64,000 bases of DNA. Source: Malachius bipustulatus. Lineage: Eukaryota > Arthropoda > Insecta > Coleoptera > Melyridae. Shown here one piece after another: positions 49,097 to 58,343 of this stretch. The DNA is taken from NCBI GenBank assembly GCA_910589415.1, contig OU342639.1, positions 21,770,268 to 21,834,267 on the forward strand. The letters run 5' to 3'. The notes under the pieces are model-generated. The model was not told the origin of the DNA, searched no databases, and worked only from the letters and a program-made list of their open reading frames with translations. Positions within the stretch are counted from its first letter, which is position 1; the number at the start of each line of letters is the position of its first letter. Position numbers and translations under genes: made by a program.

Positions 49097-51675
49097 TTTA
49101 TAATTTTTCTTGCAGTTGTCAGTAGTAGTTCACCAGCCCATACTGTGAGATAACAAGGTGTTTCTAAACAGAGTACCATAAGTGGGAGGAAGTTGTTGAT
49201 ACAGGTAAAAAAAAAATGAAAACCTAAGAGAAAAAAATTCAAAAATGCTTCTTTAATAAGACACAGGGTTTAAAGTTTAAATCTTTTTTTTATTAAAGAA
49301 CCATTTTTGAAAATTTTTTCTCTTTGTTTTTCATTTTTTTTTTCCTTTTATCGCACGTCCTACAACTTATGGTCCTCTATTAGGAACACTTTGAATAACG
49401 CAACAGAGATTTCTTATTTTGGCAAGATCTCTTTTATTATTTAACATGTATTTTTTTTAAAATCTAGGTACAGGAATCGTCATTTCAATCTGACATTTCT
49501 AACTAAAATTGAAAATTTCATAGTCAACTTTAAGTTTTTTTCTTATGGCCGCAGATATCGTTTATTATGTCATTCGGTATAAAAAATCAAGGAAATCAAA
49601 AAGATGTATTTTGCATTAAAAATTTTTTTCAGAAGTTCAACTTTTTTCGAAAAAAAAAATTTTGTTGTCAAAGAAAAATTCAAAAACGATAAAGCTAGCA
49701 ATATGACTTCTCATATAGACATTCAATGGAAAAGTGTTCTTAAAAGTTTGATAAGTTTTTCAATGTGACAGATAAGGAATGACATGAAAAAATTATAGAG
49801 GGTGTTTCAGGAGGGAATGGAAATATATGGGGGGGCAATAGTTTGGGTCATTACCAGTAAAAAAGTTCATACAAGCATACTGACCTGACCTGACCTGACA
49901 TTAGTATGATGGGTTACCATCATACTAATGCCCCAGAAATATTCCCCTCACTTCCGGAAACACCCTGTATAACAACAAGAAAACCAAAAATTGACAATGA
50001 AAACCCCAGGATCTGGCTTTGAAACTTTTTTAAAAGTCAGTTGGATAGTTCGTGGTGATTGGTGACTTGCAAATTATACCTACAAGAAATAAATAATTAA
50101 TATTCAATAATAATAAAGATGTGGTTAAAGTAAGAAATTTTTCAGTTTCTTTTGGAAATTTTAGCAAGGGTGAAGTTGTCCTAACTTTTGTTTCATATTC
50201 TCAATAAGTTTAAAATTCTGCAAGTTTTCTATCTGTATGTGATGAATGTAAAAAAAAGTGTATCTCTCTCATAGTTTACAAGATCCTAATGCTGTGCATT
50301 CTTCACTGTATGTATATGGACACTCTGTATACTATTTCCGAAATAAAATTACAAGGTTATAATTATTATTACTAATAATTGTTAAGGAAACCTGTTTTGT
50401 CGATTTTGGTGAATGCCAAAAAATTCATTTCTCTAGAATTTAAATGCCATTCAAATGATAAATCACAAGACACCTATTCGCTTTGATGCTAGTGAAGGGG
50501 TAGCTATCCCTGCCAATAGACCTGTTTCGGCGTTTTTTGCATACATCTTCAGTTTCCCAGTTATTTATTAGGTTTGTAAGGTTTTTGATAAACCAGTCTG
50601 TATGGCATTCATGCACTGCAGAAAGAACTTTCCGATCATGTTCCGAAAATTTTATTTTGTTCTTTTTATCATGTGATAGACGTTTCCGATAATGTCATTC
50701 TGATTTGATGTGCAAAGTCTCAAATGTGAATATTTTTTTGGGTGGTTAACATTTAAATTTTTGTTTCAGTGTGTAGTTTTCATTGTCCCGTACCCAAGAA
50801 CCGACAGATACAATTTGATCAGAAAAATATGCTGCACGGAGCTACCTGTGGCTTCTAAAATAATTTCGGCACGCGCCCTATCGAAACCCAGTAATTTCAA
50901 TCGGGTGATCTCCAGAACAGCCCTGACAATAAACTGTGCGCTCGGTGGTTCATTATGGACTTGCCGATTCCCATTCAAAGGCTGGATGATTTGTGGAATT
51001 GACGTATATCACAGTCAAAATGATGAATCAGTGTGCGGTTTCACTGCCAGTTTGAACGAAAGCATGTCCACATGGTTCAGCAAGAGTGTTTTCCAAACGG
51101 ATGAGTTGGAATATATCTTCAAAGACTCCTTTACTGAAGCTTTGGTGCAGTTCAAAAACATCAACGGAGCGTTCCCGAGTAAAGTCATTATATATCGTAA
51201 AGGTATCTGGTATCGAAAATTAGATCAATGCCTGAAACATGAGGTGTCGCAGTTTGAAGATGTCCTGCGCAGTTTCGAGCTTGATACTACAGTCTGTTTC
51301 ATTGTGGTGCGGAAACAGGCCAATACCAAAATTTTTGTCACCAATAACAATGAATGCACAAACCCTCAGCCAGGAACCGTAGTCGACAGTGTTGTTACTA
51401 GAAGGCATTTGCACGATTTCTTCTTAGTTTCTCAAAACGCCCACCAGGGCACAGTGAATCCCGTCCACTATATCGTCCTGCATGACACTTGTGAAATTAA
51501 GCCTGATTATGTACAACATTTAACTTATAAATTGTGCCACATGTATTATAATTCTATGGGTACAGTTAGTGTTCCGGCACCATGCAAGTATGCATATAAG
51601 TTGGCACAGGTTGTCAGTCGGCACATTCAACAAGCACCGAGCTCTGTATTGAGCACTCGTCTCTGGTACTTGTAA
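28572..51675 (+). CDS. piwi: piwi-B: complete four-exon Piwi-clade Argonaute
   Basis: Exons 28572-28896, 39078-39973, 45435-45896 and 50770-51675 join in phase with GT-AG borders to 862 codons plus TAA, the usual Piwi length. The basic N terminus (1-108) has only one GRG. PAZ lies near 268-390, with YDNQSYMVDDIWW and EYYKKRYDIDI. The linker has LVPELCNMTG. MID spans the exon 3/4 junction and PIWI ends in LSTRLWYL. Piwi proteins bind piRNAs and silence transposons in the germ line. Key residues: Asp639 (GID), Glu658 (LNE) and the His in NPVHY are kept. The second catalytic Asp is Lys705, and the GVGDGQ loop is replaced by GIWYRK. MID pocket positions read Tyr575, Arg579, Lys591, Ala618 instead of Tyr-Lys-Gln-Lys. 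Introns of 10.2, 5.5 and 4.9 kb are full of transposons. It looks slicer-dead but structurally whole. Confidence 0.93.
29321..29992. mobile_element. Foldback element in piwi-B intron 1
   Basis: Left ACAGGGTGATTCAGGTTTTA pairs with right AAACCTGAATCACCCTGT. The pairing continues inward through the CCTACTTAACTC run with few mismatches. TA at both edges. Confidence 0.85.
30830..30990 (-). mobile_element. Small LINE reverse-transcriptase fragment
   Basis: The - strand translation gives GVPQSSVLGRMLFALYVNN followed, after a frame break, by FADDTDIYL, i.e. RT blocks before and at the catalytic ADD box. Truncated at both ends. Confidence 0.7.
31765..32677. mobile_element. 913-bp TIR element with ACCCAGGCAGCAA ends and internal GAACATTCA repeats
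   Basis: Ends ACCCAGGCAGCAA and its inverse. Inside both ends are many short alternating copies of GAATGTTCA/GAACATTCA-like units, giving a subterminal repeat pattern like that of transposase-binding sites. It interrupts the RNase H domain of the outer LINE. Confidence 0.85.
32893..36557. mobile_element. TIR/foldback element split by an inner LINE
   Basis: Left end ACAGAGTGTCCCAGCTTATT and right end (inverse) share about 85 bases: TCGAAGCGGTCTCTGTAGGC, then CAAACGATGG, then CAAAAAACTTTTTG. The ends are separated by 3.5 kb because an L1-like LINE sits inside. It interrupts the outer LINE between the post-RT region and RNase H. Confidence 0.8.
33000..36308 (-). mobile_element. Inner LINE (CR1/Jockey superfamily) with APE endonuclease and reverse transcriptase
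   Basis: The frame 36386-35289 encodes an apurinic-type endonuclease: VLHINIQSL, CLNEHFL, ISIYRSP, VLGADFNID, TCIDNVAI, LSDHFG. Its first 26 codons come from the host TIR element, not the LINE. The frame 35590-34841 is the linker. The frame 34857-33208 holds the RT: PENYRPISLLSVFDKILE, GWLLDLSKAFDSV, SSGVPQGSVLGPLLFLIF, NYADDT and FLGFHID. Two frameshifts (about 35300-35590 and about 34850) break the polyprotein. The 3' end lies within about 32980-33060. No N-terminal ORF1 is seen, so the copy is 5' truncated. Confidence 0.88.
36916..37383. mobile_element. Chimeric relative of the TIR element next to it
   Basis: The right part (37130-37383) matches 36310-36557 closely, including AAGCTGGGACACCCTGT. 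The left part (about 37020-37130) matches the foldback at 53078-53917 (GGGACATGTAAGCCGTTTTT, CGATTTTCACTTGTTTAT). The two families therefore share a module. No matching left terminus was found. Confidence 0.6.
37859..38095. mobile_element. 237-bp MITE with AAGGTCAATTTACAT ends
   Basis: Ends AAGGTCAATTTACAT and ATGTAAATTGACCTT. Inner arms hold ATCCATTTATTAAT and its inverse. TA or TAA next to both ends. Confidence 0.85.
38100..38880 (-). mobile_element. LINE endonuclease fragment in piwi-B intron 1
   Basis: The - strand translation gives NCSPGFSRLQFLDFHKEL, VVILGDC, IDWRAHQETKKQK and TVMDLVVTN across two frames, matching the second half of an APE-type endonuclease. Then, near 38220-38110, AAINKRNEARKRWSPTDLQV follows, the usual post-endonuclease linker. 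Stops and shifts show decay. Confidence 0.6.
40010..40520. repeat. Half-copy of a dispersed foldback family
   Basis: Begins ACTCATTTTATCTGAAGACA and continues like the right arm of the element at 54318-55135. It includes a GTGGGGGGCAGTAACTTTGA stretch and AAAATACGTAGAAATGG. No partner arm was found nearby. Confidence 0.55.
42921..43682. mobile_element. Nested foldback element with ACAGTGCGCGAGAAAAGTAA ends
   Basis: Left end ACAGTGCGCGAGAAAAGTAA and its inverse at the right. Arms of about 290 bases each, with an inner step ACAGGGTGATTCGCG near 43050. Inserted inside the 4.2-kb element. Confidence 0.85.
43738..43776. repeat. (TTA)n microsatellite following AATAAAGC
   Basis: Preceded by GCCTGTTGGAAATAAAGC, a form that looks like a retroelement 3' tail. 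Related in unit to the arrays at 3632 and 49056. Confidence 0.7.
44043..44375 (+). CDS. Small open frame within the 4.2-kb element, CxxC motif and WHKSFYSSFTSKKNI
   Basis: 110 codons. It starts MSMRKTKTCAICRKSS (a CxxC) and has FWHKSFYSSFTSKKNIERL near residue 60-78. The pairing of an N-terminal CxxC with a WHK-x-CYS-x-FTSK-like segment recalls N-terminal regions of large transposon-associated proteins in insects and cnidarians; that link is from memory and unverified. ATG may not be the real start, since a frame is open just upstream. Probably a fragment of the element's own protein. Confidence 0.4.
   Translation: MSMRKTKTCAICRKSSGAIQQSSQKTLKAFKLCLNLRESITKGVNFELHKKIQETQKGDKAFLFWHKSFYSSFTSKKNIERLQHKYTETNFNEDDSQKLSIHAIFAQRHF
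46138..47330. mobile_element. 1.2-kb near-perfect palindromic element in piwi-B intron 3
   Basis: Left ACAAGGTGTTTCTAAATGGA and right TCCATTTAGAAACACCTTGT. Arms of about 450 bases pair with few mismatches: AACAGGGGTCGTTTGACACT, GCCCAGAGGCGTCCGTTTTT. A related shorter element is at 3728-3981 and 49153-49393. Confidence 0.92.
47331..49055. other. Intron 3 remainder, no gene
   Basis: AT-rich intron. A short inverted pair, ACAGGGTGGTTCG near 47940 and GCATCCTGTACAT near 48107, may be a worn MITE. Nothing coding recognised. Confidence 0.4.
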
Positions 51676-53077
51676 TTTTTGTTCCTTTGTGGTTTTTTAG
51701 AGATTAATTTAAATTTAAATAGAGATTGTCTCCAGATCAGTGATTTTAATGAATTGTTAATTAGCTTTTCAAAGAATAAACATTGTTTTGTATTTTTTTT
51801 ATGAATTTTGTAATAAATTTTTAAAAATTCTATTTTTTATTTTATAATTTTATGAATTTTTTAAAGGAAATAATAAATCACATCCTTTGTTTTTAATTTG
51901 TTTCGGCTTTGGGTCATCAGATTTTTTTTGGGATAATATTCATCTTATTAATAATACATAAGTAATATATGTTAATATTAGTAAACAAACGAAACATGTT
52001 GACAATTTTTCCCAGATAAAAAGTTATCATAAAATCTACAGGTGAATTATAAAAAATGCCCAAAGCCATTAATAAGTAACTCACTTATATTTAAAGATCT
52101 GATCATACTTCTTTTTAGATTCCTAATAAAATTGTCTTTCAAAAATCTAAATCTAATGGTAATTATCATTCCTTCATTTTTGTAATTGGGAATAATGAAA
52201 TAAGGGATACCTAATTGCGTTTCCCTGTAAAAATAAAAGATTTATTTCTAAAATGTTCCCTACAACAATTAAATTAATTAAATCTAAATTAATATAATTA
52301 ATTCCTTCTCAGTAAAAAAGATTTATTCACCTGTATAAATATAGAAACAATATTTAAGGCTTCTAATTCAGGTCTTGTTATTTATTTTGGAAAAGTTTAT
52401 TATTCACATCCAGGCAGTCAGGCCCGCACTCTTCCACGTCTTGTCCTACATCGCCTGCTTCCACTCCGGAACGAAGTCAACCTCCAAATCGTCAATAACG
52501 CTGCAATTCCACTTAAGAAAGAGCGGCACTTTCAAACTAAAGAAAGATGATGACAGGAGTATAATGACTGTCTTTATTTTCTTTACAGCAAATATTAACA
52601 TAATTTATCAAAAAGAAAAAATCCCTATGCCGGTAAACGGGCATACAGGGTGTAAATTAAGTACATACAATTAATTCAACAGCCGATTATTTGAGTGATT
52701 TTAAAATTAAAAAATCATACAAACAGGACTTTTCAAAATATAAAAATAAATTCACTTTTTATTTAATATGTATTGCTTTTTCGTAAATATCTCAAATATT
52801 TTTTTGTCAATATTGTTGAAATTTGTCAGTGTTATTTTCAGTAATAAGGAGCTCCTTTAACCCCAAATAGATAAAAATTATCTAGTCCAATGGCGTGTCG
52901 GGGCCACCCTCATCAATATTGCAAAGAAAAATGCACGCCACTGACTTGTTTATTTTTATAAGTTTTTCTAGGTGTTGATGGTAAAAAAACTAAAATAAAT
53001 ATCTCCATGAGCAGGTCGTTTCAAAATGCGGCATTTTGATGTTCATAAAATTTTATATTTTTTGAATCCTGCTTGTA
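51676..53077. other. Spacer downstream of piwi-B
   Basis: Matches 6237-7850 in copy A except for the missing MITE. AT-rich. The short frame at 52375-52674 is duplicated and has no recognisable domain. Confidence 0.5.
51775..51780 (+). promoter_or_regulatory. Polyadenylation signal of piwi-B
   Basis: AATAAA about 100 bases past the stop; same position as in piwi-A. Confidence 0.6.
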
Positions 53078-53917
53078 CCGGGTGGGCATCTAAGAATGAA
53101 CAGCGGCCATATCTTGGGAAATATTGATCCTACAGTTTCAAAAAAAAATTTCCAGACATAAGTGACTATGCGAAATGCCATGAAAATATTTTCAAGATGG
53201 TTGCACTTCCGGAAATACCGGAAGTTGACATCTACTTCGTTATTTTAACGGGGACACCCTTAATATTATTGTATTTATAAATTGCCTGGCAAAATCGAAT
53301 ACAGGTGGTTTTCACAATTGGAATTTAGGTTGAGTAGTTTATGAGTTATAAACAAGTGAAAATCGCAATTTTCAATTTTCAAAGCACCTCACATTGAAAA
53401 CGGCTCAAGATATTTAAAAACGGCTTACATGTCCCTATCTTAACTTTTTACAAGGTATCCTACCATATGTGGTTTAAATTTTTATATTAACAGATTTTTC
53501 ATTACCCTGTAGAAAAATCTAAACTACATAATAGAATACCTTGTAAAAAGTTAAGATAGGGACATGTAAGCCGTTTTTAAATATCTTGAGCCGTTTTCAT
53601 TGTGAGATGCTTTGAAAATTCAAAATGGCGATTTTCACTTGTTTATAACTCATAAACTACTGAACCTAAATTCCAATTGTGAAAACCACCTGTATTCGAT
53701 TTTGCCAGGCAATTTAAAAATACAATAATACAAAGGTTGTCCCCGTTAAAATAACGAAGTAGGTGTCAACTTCCGGTATTTCCGGAAGTGCGACCATCTT
53801 GAAAATATTTTCATTGCATTTCGCATAGTCACTTATGTCTGGATTTTTTTTTTTTGAAACTGTAGGATCAATATTTCACAAGATATGGCCGCTGTTCATT
53901 CTTAGATGCCCGCCCGG
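53078..53917. mobile_element. 840-bp foldback element private to copy B, TA duplication
   Basis: Ends CCGGGTGGGCATCTAAGAAT and its inverse, with TA on both sides. Copy A shows the empty site CTTGTACATG near 7862. Arms of about 400 bases pair through CACTTCCGGAAATACCGGAA and GGACATGTAAGCCGTTTTTA. The element is nearly a full palindrome. Confidence 0.93.
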
Positions 53918-54317
53918 TACATATGCAAGATGCAAAAGACTTTAAACCCAAATTAACAGTATAGGAAGAATGTTTTCCGAATTATGCATGGGTGTATAAA
54001 AATTTGTTTCTGTATTCTTGTTTTTGCCAGTGGCGTAAGTATGAAAGAGGGGACAGAATTGATAACTTTCTTTATCAAGTTTGTGTGACGTTTTCAAATG
54101 ATCTCACAGATCTCAGAGATCTTAAAAACTAAGCTAAACTCCCTTTTTTAAGAAACACATCTTTAACATTTCGAAAATATTAATAATTAAATACCTCTAC
54201 ACCAATTTCGAATTTAAAAAATACAATTTATCGTTCAATGGGTCAGAAGGTTTTTAGTACCTAAAAAGTTCATACAGAGTGTTCGAGATAACATTGGTCA
54301 AAAATTTACGAAACGAT

Positions 54318-55135
54318 ATACAGGGTCGTGTTTATTTGTAGCTGAAGACATTCAAATATATCAAGGAATTCGCGGATCAAAAAAAGTTGGTAATGAAAGT
54401 TGTTCGTCTGGAAGGGGGACATATTAAGTGATATCAAACTCGACCATCCTACCCCATAGGGGTGGCAGCAACTTTAAAATCTTAATGGAGCCGACGTTAT
54501 TGCAGATTCGGATTTTACGATTTTAAATACGTAGGAAATTGCTCCCCCTTCTTCCTCCACACAGATAATGCGGGGGGTAACTTTGAAATTTTGGTGCAAT
54601 AAGCACCCTGGTTTTTTTTGCAGATTTGGAATTTGTGACTAAAAATACGTAGAATTTGTTTAAAAAATTTTTCTTCATTCGTAAATTTTATTCTTGGTTC
54701 AATTTCAGTATTAGGTAACAGAAATCGAAAAAACTTTAAGTAATTTCTTCGACTACAGTACAGCGCCATCTATAATGAACCGAAAAATAATATTTCAGAC
54801 AAATCCTACGTATTTTTGGTTGTTCAGTCCGAATCTGCAAAAAAAAAATTAAGGGTGCCTAACCAAGATTTAAAATTTATCTCTCGCCGCACCGAAGTGG
54901 GGAACAATTTTTTACGTATTTTCAGTCGTAACCGAATCTGAAATAAAAAACGTGGGTTTTCATATAAGATTTCGAAGTCCTCCTCCCATCCCTAGGAGGT
55001 GGGTGTAGCTTGGTCGAGTTTTGTATCACTTGATGTCCCTCTTTCAGACGAACAACTTTCATTACCCATTTTTAAACCGATGCTTATAATAGTCTTTGAT
55101 ATATTTGAAGGTCTTCAGATAAAATGAGCACCTCC
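54318..55135. mobile_element. Foldback element within the composite insertion
   Basis: Left arm AAGACATTCAAATATATCAA pairs with right arm ATATATTTGAAGGTCTTC. The outer 150 bases of each arm correspond, including GAACAACTTTCATTACC and its inverse. Confidence 0.75.
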
Positions 55136-56010
55136 TTGTTATTAGCCAAAGTAAAATTTTCTTATAGTGAAATGGATCGCACCTAGGTAGGATGATAAGG
55201 AATTTATTTCCATCTCCCTCGTTAAATCAACCCAAACCGAAAAAGCAAACAGTAGTGCAAGAATAGGTACCTAAAGGTAAAATTGTTAATTACGCGCAAC
55301 TACGCGCCCTAAAATCCAATGAAATATTGAAGCCAGCATATTAGATATTCATAAAATAGAAATCGCTCTAGCTGGTAACATTCCAGCACTTTTAAACATC
55401 GAAAGGAGAGGCAACAGCAAGGGTAAAGCATCGCCAGATGCCTTTATAAAAACGCCTCGCACCGATTAGAAGAATAGGACGACCTAGATATAGACCGGAG
55501 GGAAAGTTACTAGCGAGAGAAATCACGAATTAAACAATAACCCGTTGCAAAGACAATAGTAAGTCGCTAGGTATTCCACCCACGATAATGAAAATTAAAC
55601 CAATCAATAAAGCAAAGGAATAAATGACAGCAGCCAAAAGTTCATCACAATCCATAGACAGCAAGCAGGTGGAAATGCGAGTTGAAAGTTAAGCCGGTGT
55701 AATTATAATAGCTAGGCACAATGAAAAGGCGAAAACGCGTCGGCCAATTTTAAAGAAAATTTAGGTAGTTGAAGTTCAGGATTATTCAGTAAGGTAGCCG
55801 CGAGGTCAACTTGCTAAATCTCACGAGAAGTGAGATATGATAAGAAACCACCACAAGAAATCAGGGTGCCAATAAGGGGCATTGTTGCTTGTCGTGTTTA
55901 GAAAGCGGGACACTGCGTCTATAAAAGCAGACCACTTACAGCAGCTCAGAAGAGATGAAGATCAGCTTCCAAGCAGGTCGCATCTGACTCCTTAGCCCTT
56001 TAGTCGTTGT

Positions 56011-56370
56011 CCAGAGATGGCCTCTGTGTGAACTCCAGGCAACGACTCCTTCTTTAACCAACAATTCGGCCAGAGACGACCTCTGTGTGAACTCCAGTTG
56101 AATTGTCCTTCTTCAACCTAAGAATTTCCATTGCCAATTTAGTAAGGGTCAAATCGCACCCGAACGAACTTCTAATCACAATTCTTACCCAATAATTCGG
56201 CCAGAGACGACCTCTGTGTGAACTCCAGCTGAATTTCCTTCTTCAACCTGAGAATTTCCATTGCCAATTTAGTTAGGGTAAAATAGCGCCCGAACAAACT
56301 TCGAACCCACAATTCTTAACCAATAATTCGGCCAGAGACGACCTCTGTGTGAACTCCAGCTGAATTTCCT
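56011..56370. repeat. Tandem repeats with CCAGAGACGACCTCTGTGTG core
   Basis: Four cores at about 56011, 56070, 56200 and 56330. The last three are spaced by 130 bases and share the following AACTCCAG, CTTCTTCAACCT and GAATTTCCATTGCC segments. Within each core GAGA...CTCTG can form a small hairpin. Confidence 0.8.
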
Positions 56371-56713
56371 TCCTTAAAACCCGTCACAAAATCAGCCAGC
56401 ACAAATCTCTCTTCAAAACAAAATCCAAATAAATAAATAAATAATCAAACAGATTCGCCAAATCCACGAGCGCAGACCCCACTTTAAATCAGGCATAATC
56501 CAAGCTAGGGAATAGGCGGCATCAGCAGTAAATACCTAGTAGGTACCTACTCAATCACGTTAACCAATATAAAGAGTCCGCGGCAGGAAGCAATCCCTCA
56601 ACAACAAATAATTTATAAATGCACTGTATAGGAAATCGAGATATAGCTAGGGGAAATAAAATAAACCCAGGTCAGGAATAAATAACCTGTGAAAAAATTA
56701 AAAGCGACACATT

Positions 56714-56960
56714 TTTTTTTTTTTTAAAGAGGGAGCATCGGTCACATAGTCGCTCCACTCCCGGTAATTTGGCTTTGAGCACGAACTCTTTAGCCACACA
56801 CATTTTATATATTTTTGCCTTTTAAATGTTCGATCGCTTGTTTTACTTTTCACAGACATTCGAAAATGAATCTGAAAAGTAAAGCGGGCCGAGGTGAGTT
56901 TCGAACCCGCGATCTATGGCTTCGTGAGCCAGCGGAGAACCACTTGGCCATGCAAGTCAC
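56714..56960 (-). mobile_element. tRNA-derived SINE with 16-bp target-site duplication
   Basis: TTAAAAGCGACACATT stands at 56698-56713 and again at 56961-56976. On the - strand the element begins with a tRNA-like head, with A box TGGCCAAGTGG and B box GGTTCGAAAC, and an anticodon-arm-like TGGC-TCACGAA-GCCA. A 170-base unrelated body follows, ending in a poly(A) tail (poly-T on +). This is the full anatomy of a recent SINE insertion made by LINE machinery. Confidence 0.92.
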
Positions 56961-58052
56961 TTAAAAGCGACACATTATTAGGAATAGTTCAAGTCAGGCA
57001 GGAAATAGAAATACTTCAACGAATAATTACAAATCCACGTATAGGAAATCGAGAAAGAGCTAGGAGGAAAGTAGGAAAATCAAACCCAGGCCAGGAGTTA
57101 ATAACCTGTGAATAAATGGAACGGCCCATGATTGGAAATAATTCAATCATTCCTATTTTTCAAAGAGTCCGAGTTTATTTAGTGCAGATGTAGGCAAGAA
57201 CCTGCTGTCCCTTTAAATTATACGACGTAAAGAAAGTGAGAGTGAGCTATTCACTTCATCCCATTGTAAGCGCCCTATAACTGGAACTAGCAGCCACCGT
57301 AGGTTGCACCCTCAGATAGAACAGAGCAAGCTAAGACAGGGTTTTCAGGTGTAATACCTACTCATCAAATATCAGGAAACCCAAAAACCGAAATAAATCT
57401 CGGATTATTAATTGCTATTCAGCAAATAAGAATTCAAAACAACCAAAAAAAAATTAGTCTCGAGTACGTGAAAAGCCAAAATCAAATTAAAACCAAAACT
57501 CCTTTAGCACATCATACGAATGTCAACTCCATTCAAAATTTAAAAACAAACTATGCAGAAAATTGCTATAAAATATTATCGCCAGTCAGGACTGAGTTAT
57601 CTGCTTTCTAAACAGGTGTTAGGGGTAAAAACCTGGACCACGGTGAAATCGATGGTTGGTCTCGATTATAAAACCCACCGGCTCCGATATAGGTATTCAT
57701 AAAAATTCCAGCATTCAATTATTACCCAGGCAAGCCCACGGGAACCCTGAGGAATAATTATAGAATAGCGGCCTAGTTTGGTCAGTTGGTCATCACATTT
57801 AAAATAGCAATAACCACAAGAAACTGCGAATTGCAGAGAACGTCATATTCGAAATGATAAGGTATATTAACTCATCGCCTTGCTAGGTCAGGTAGAACAA
57901 AAAGGTAGCCACAGGGCTATTAGGTATTGACGGTCCAAAAGTGGCCATCTAAAGGTAGCCCAGTGAGGCAAAACGACGACACAACAAATAAACAAAATGA
58001 GTTAAAACAACTATCATGAGTATGACGTCAGTTCAGGAAAAACACGCTTTCA

Positions 58053-58343
58053 CAATTGAAAGGGTCCAATGCAATAACCAGTCAAGTCCATTTTTAAGGC
58101 AAAATTAGTTAGCAGTCGATTCTTACATACTATAAAATTCTCTTTCGTCCTGTGTAATAACCAGCTCTTGATCATAGAAAATAATAAGAATAGCAATATC
58201 ATCAACTCTAATTTTAATTTTTAATTTCCTTATTTTCTATGATCAAGAGCTGGTTATTACACAGGACGAAAGAGAATTTTATACTATGTAAGAATCAACT
58301 GCTAACTAATTTTGACTGGTTATTGCATTGGACCCTTCAATTG
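58053..58343. repeat. 290-base imperfect hairpin
   Basis: Left arm CAATTGAAAGGGTCCAATGC and right arm GCATTGGACCCTTCAATTG. The arms are about 125 bases, interrupted mainly by an 18-base extra piece on the left. The loop is AT-only and about 40 bases long. Confidence 0.85.

Noticed and set aside
56000..56370. CRISPR-like array
   Set aside because: Eukaryotic context, repeats 130 bases apart with conserved rather than unique spacers.
56880..56960. tRNA gene on the minus strand (A and B boxes present)
   Set aside because: The acceptor stem does not pair, and the sequence is the head of a SINE with a body, poly(A) tail and target duplication.
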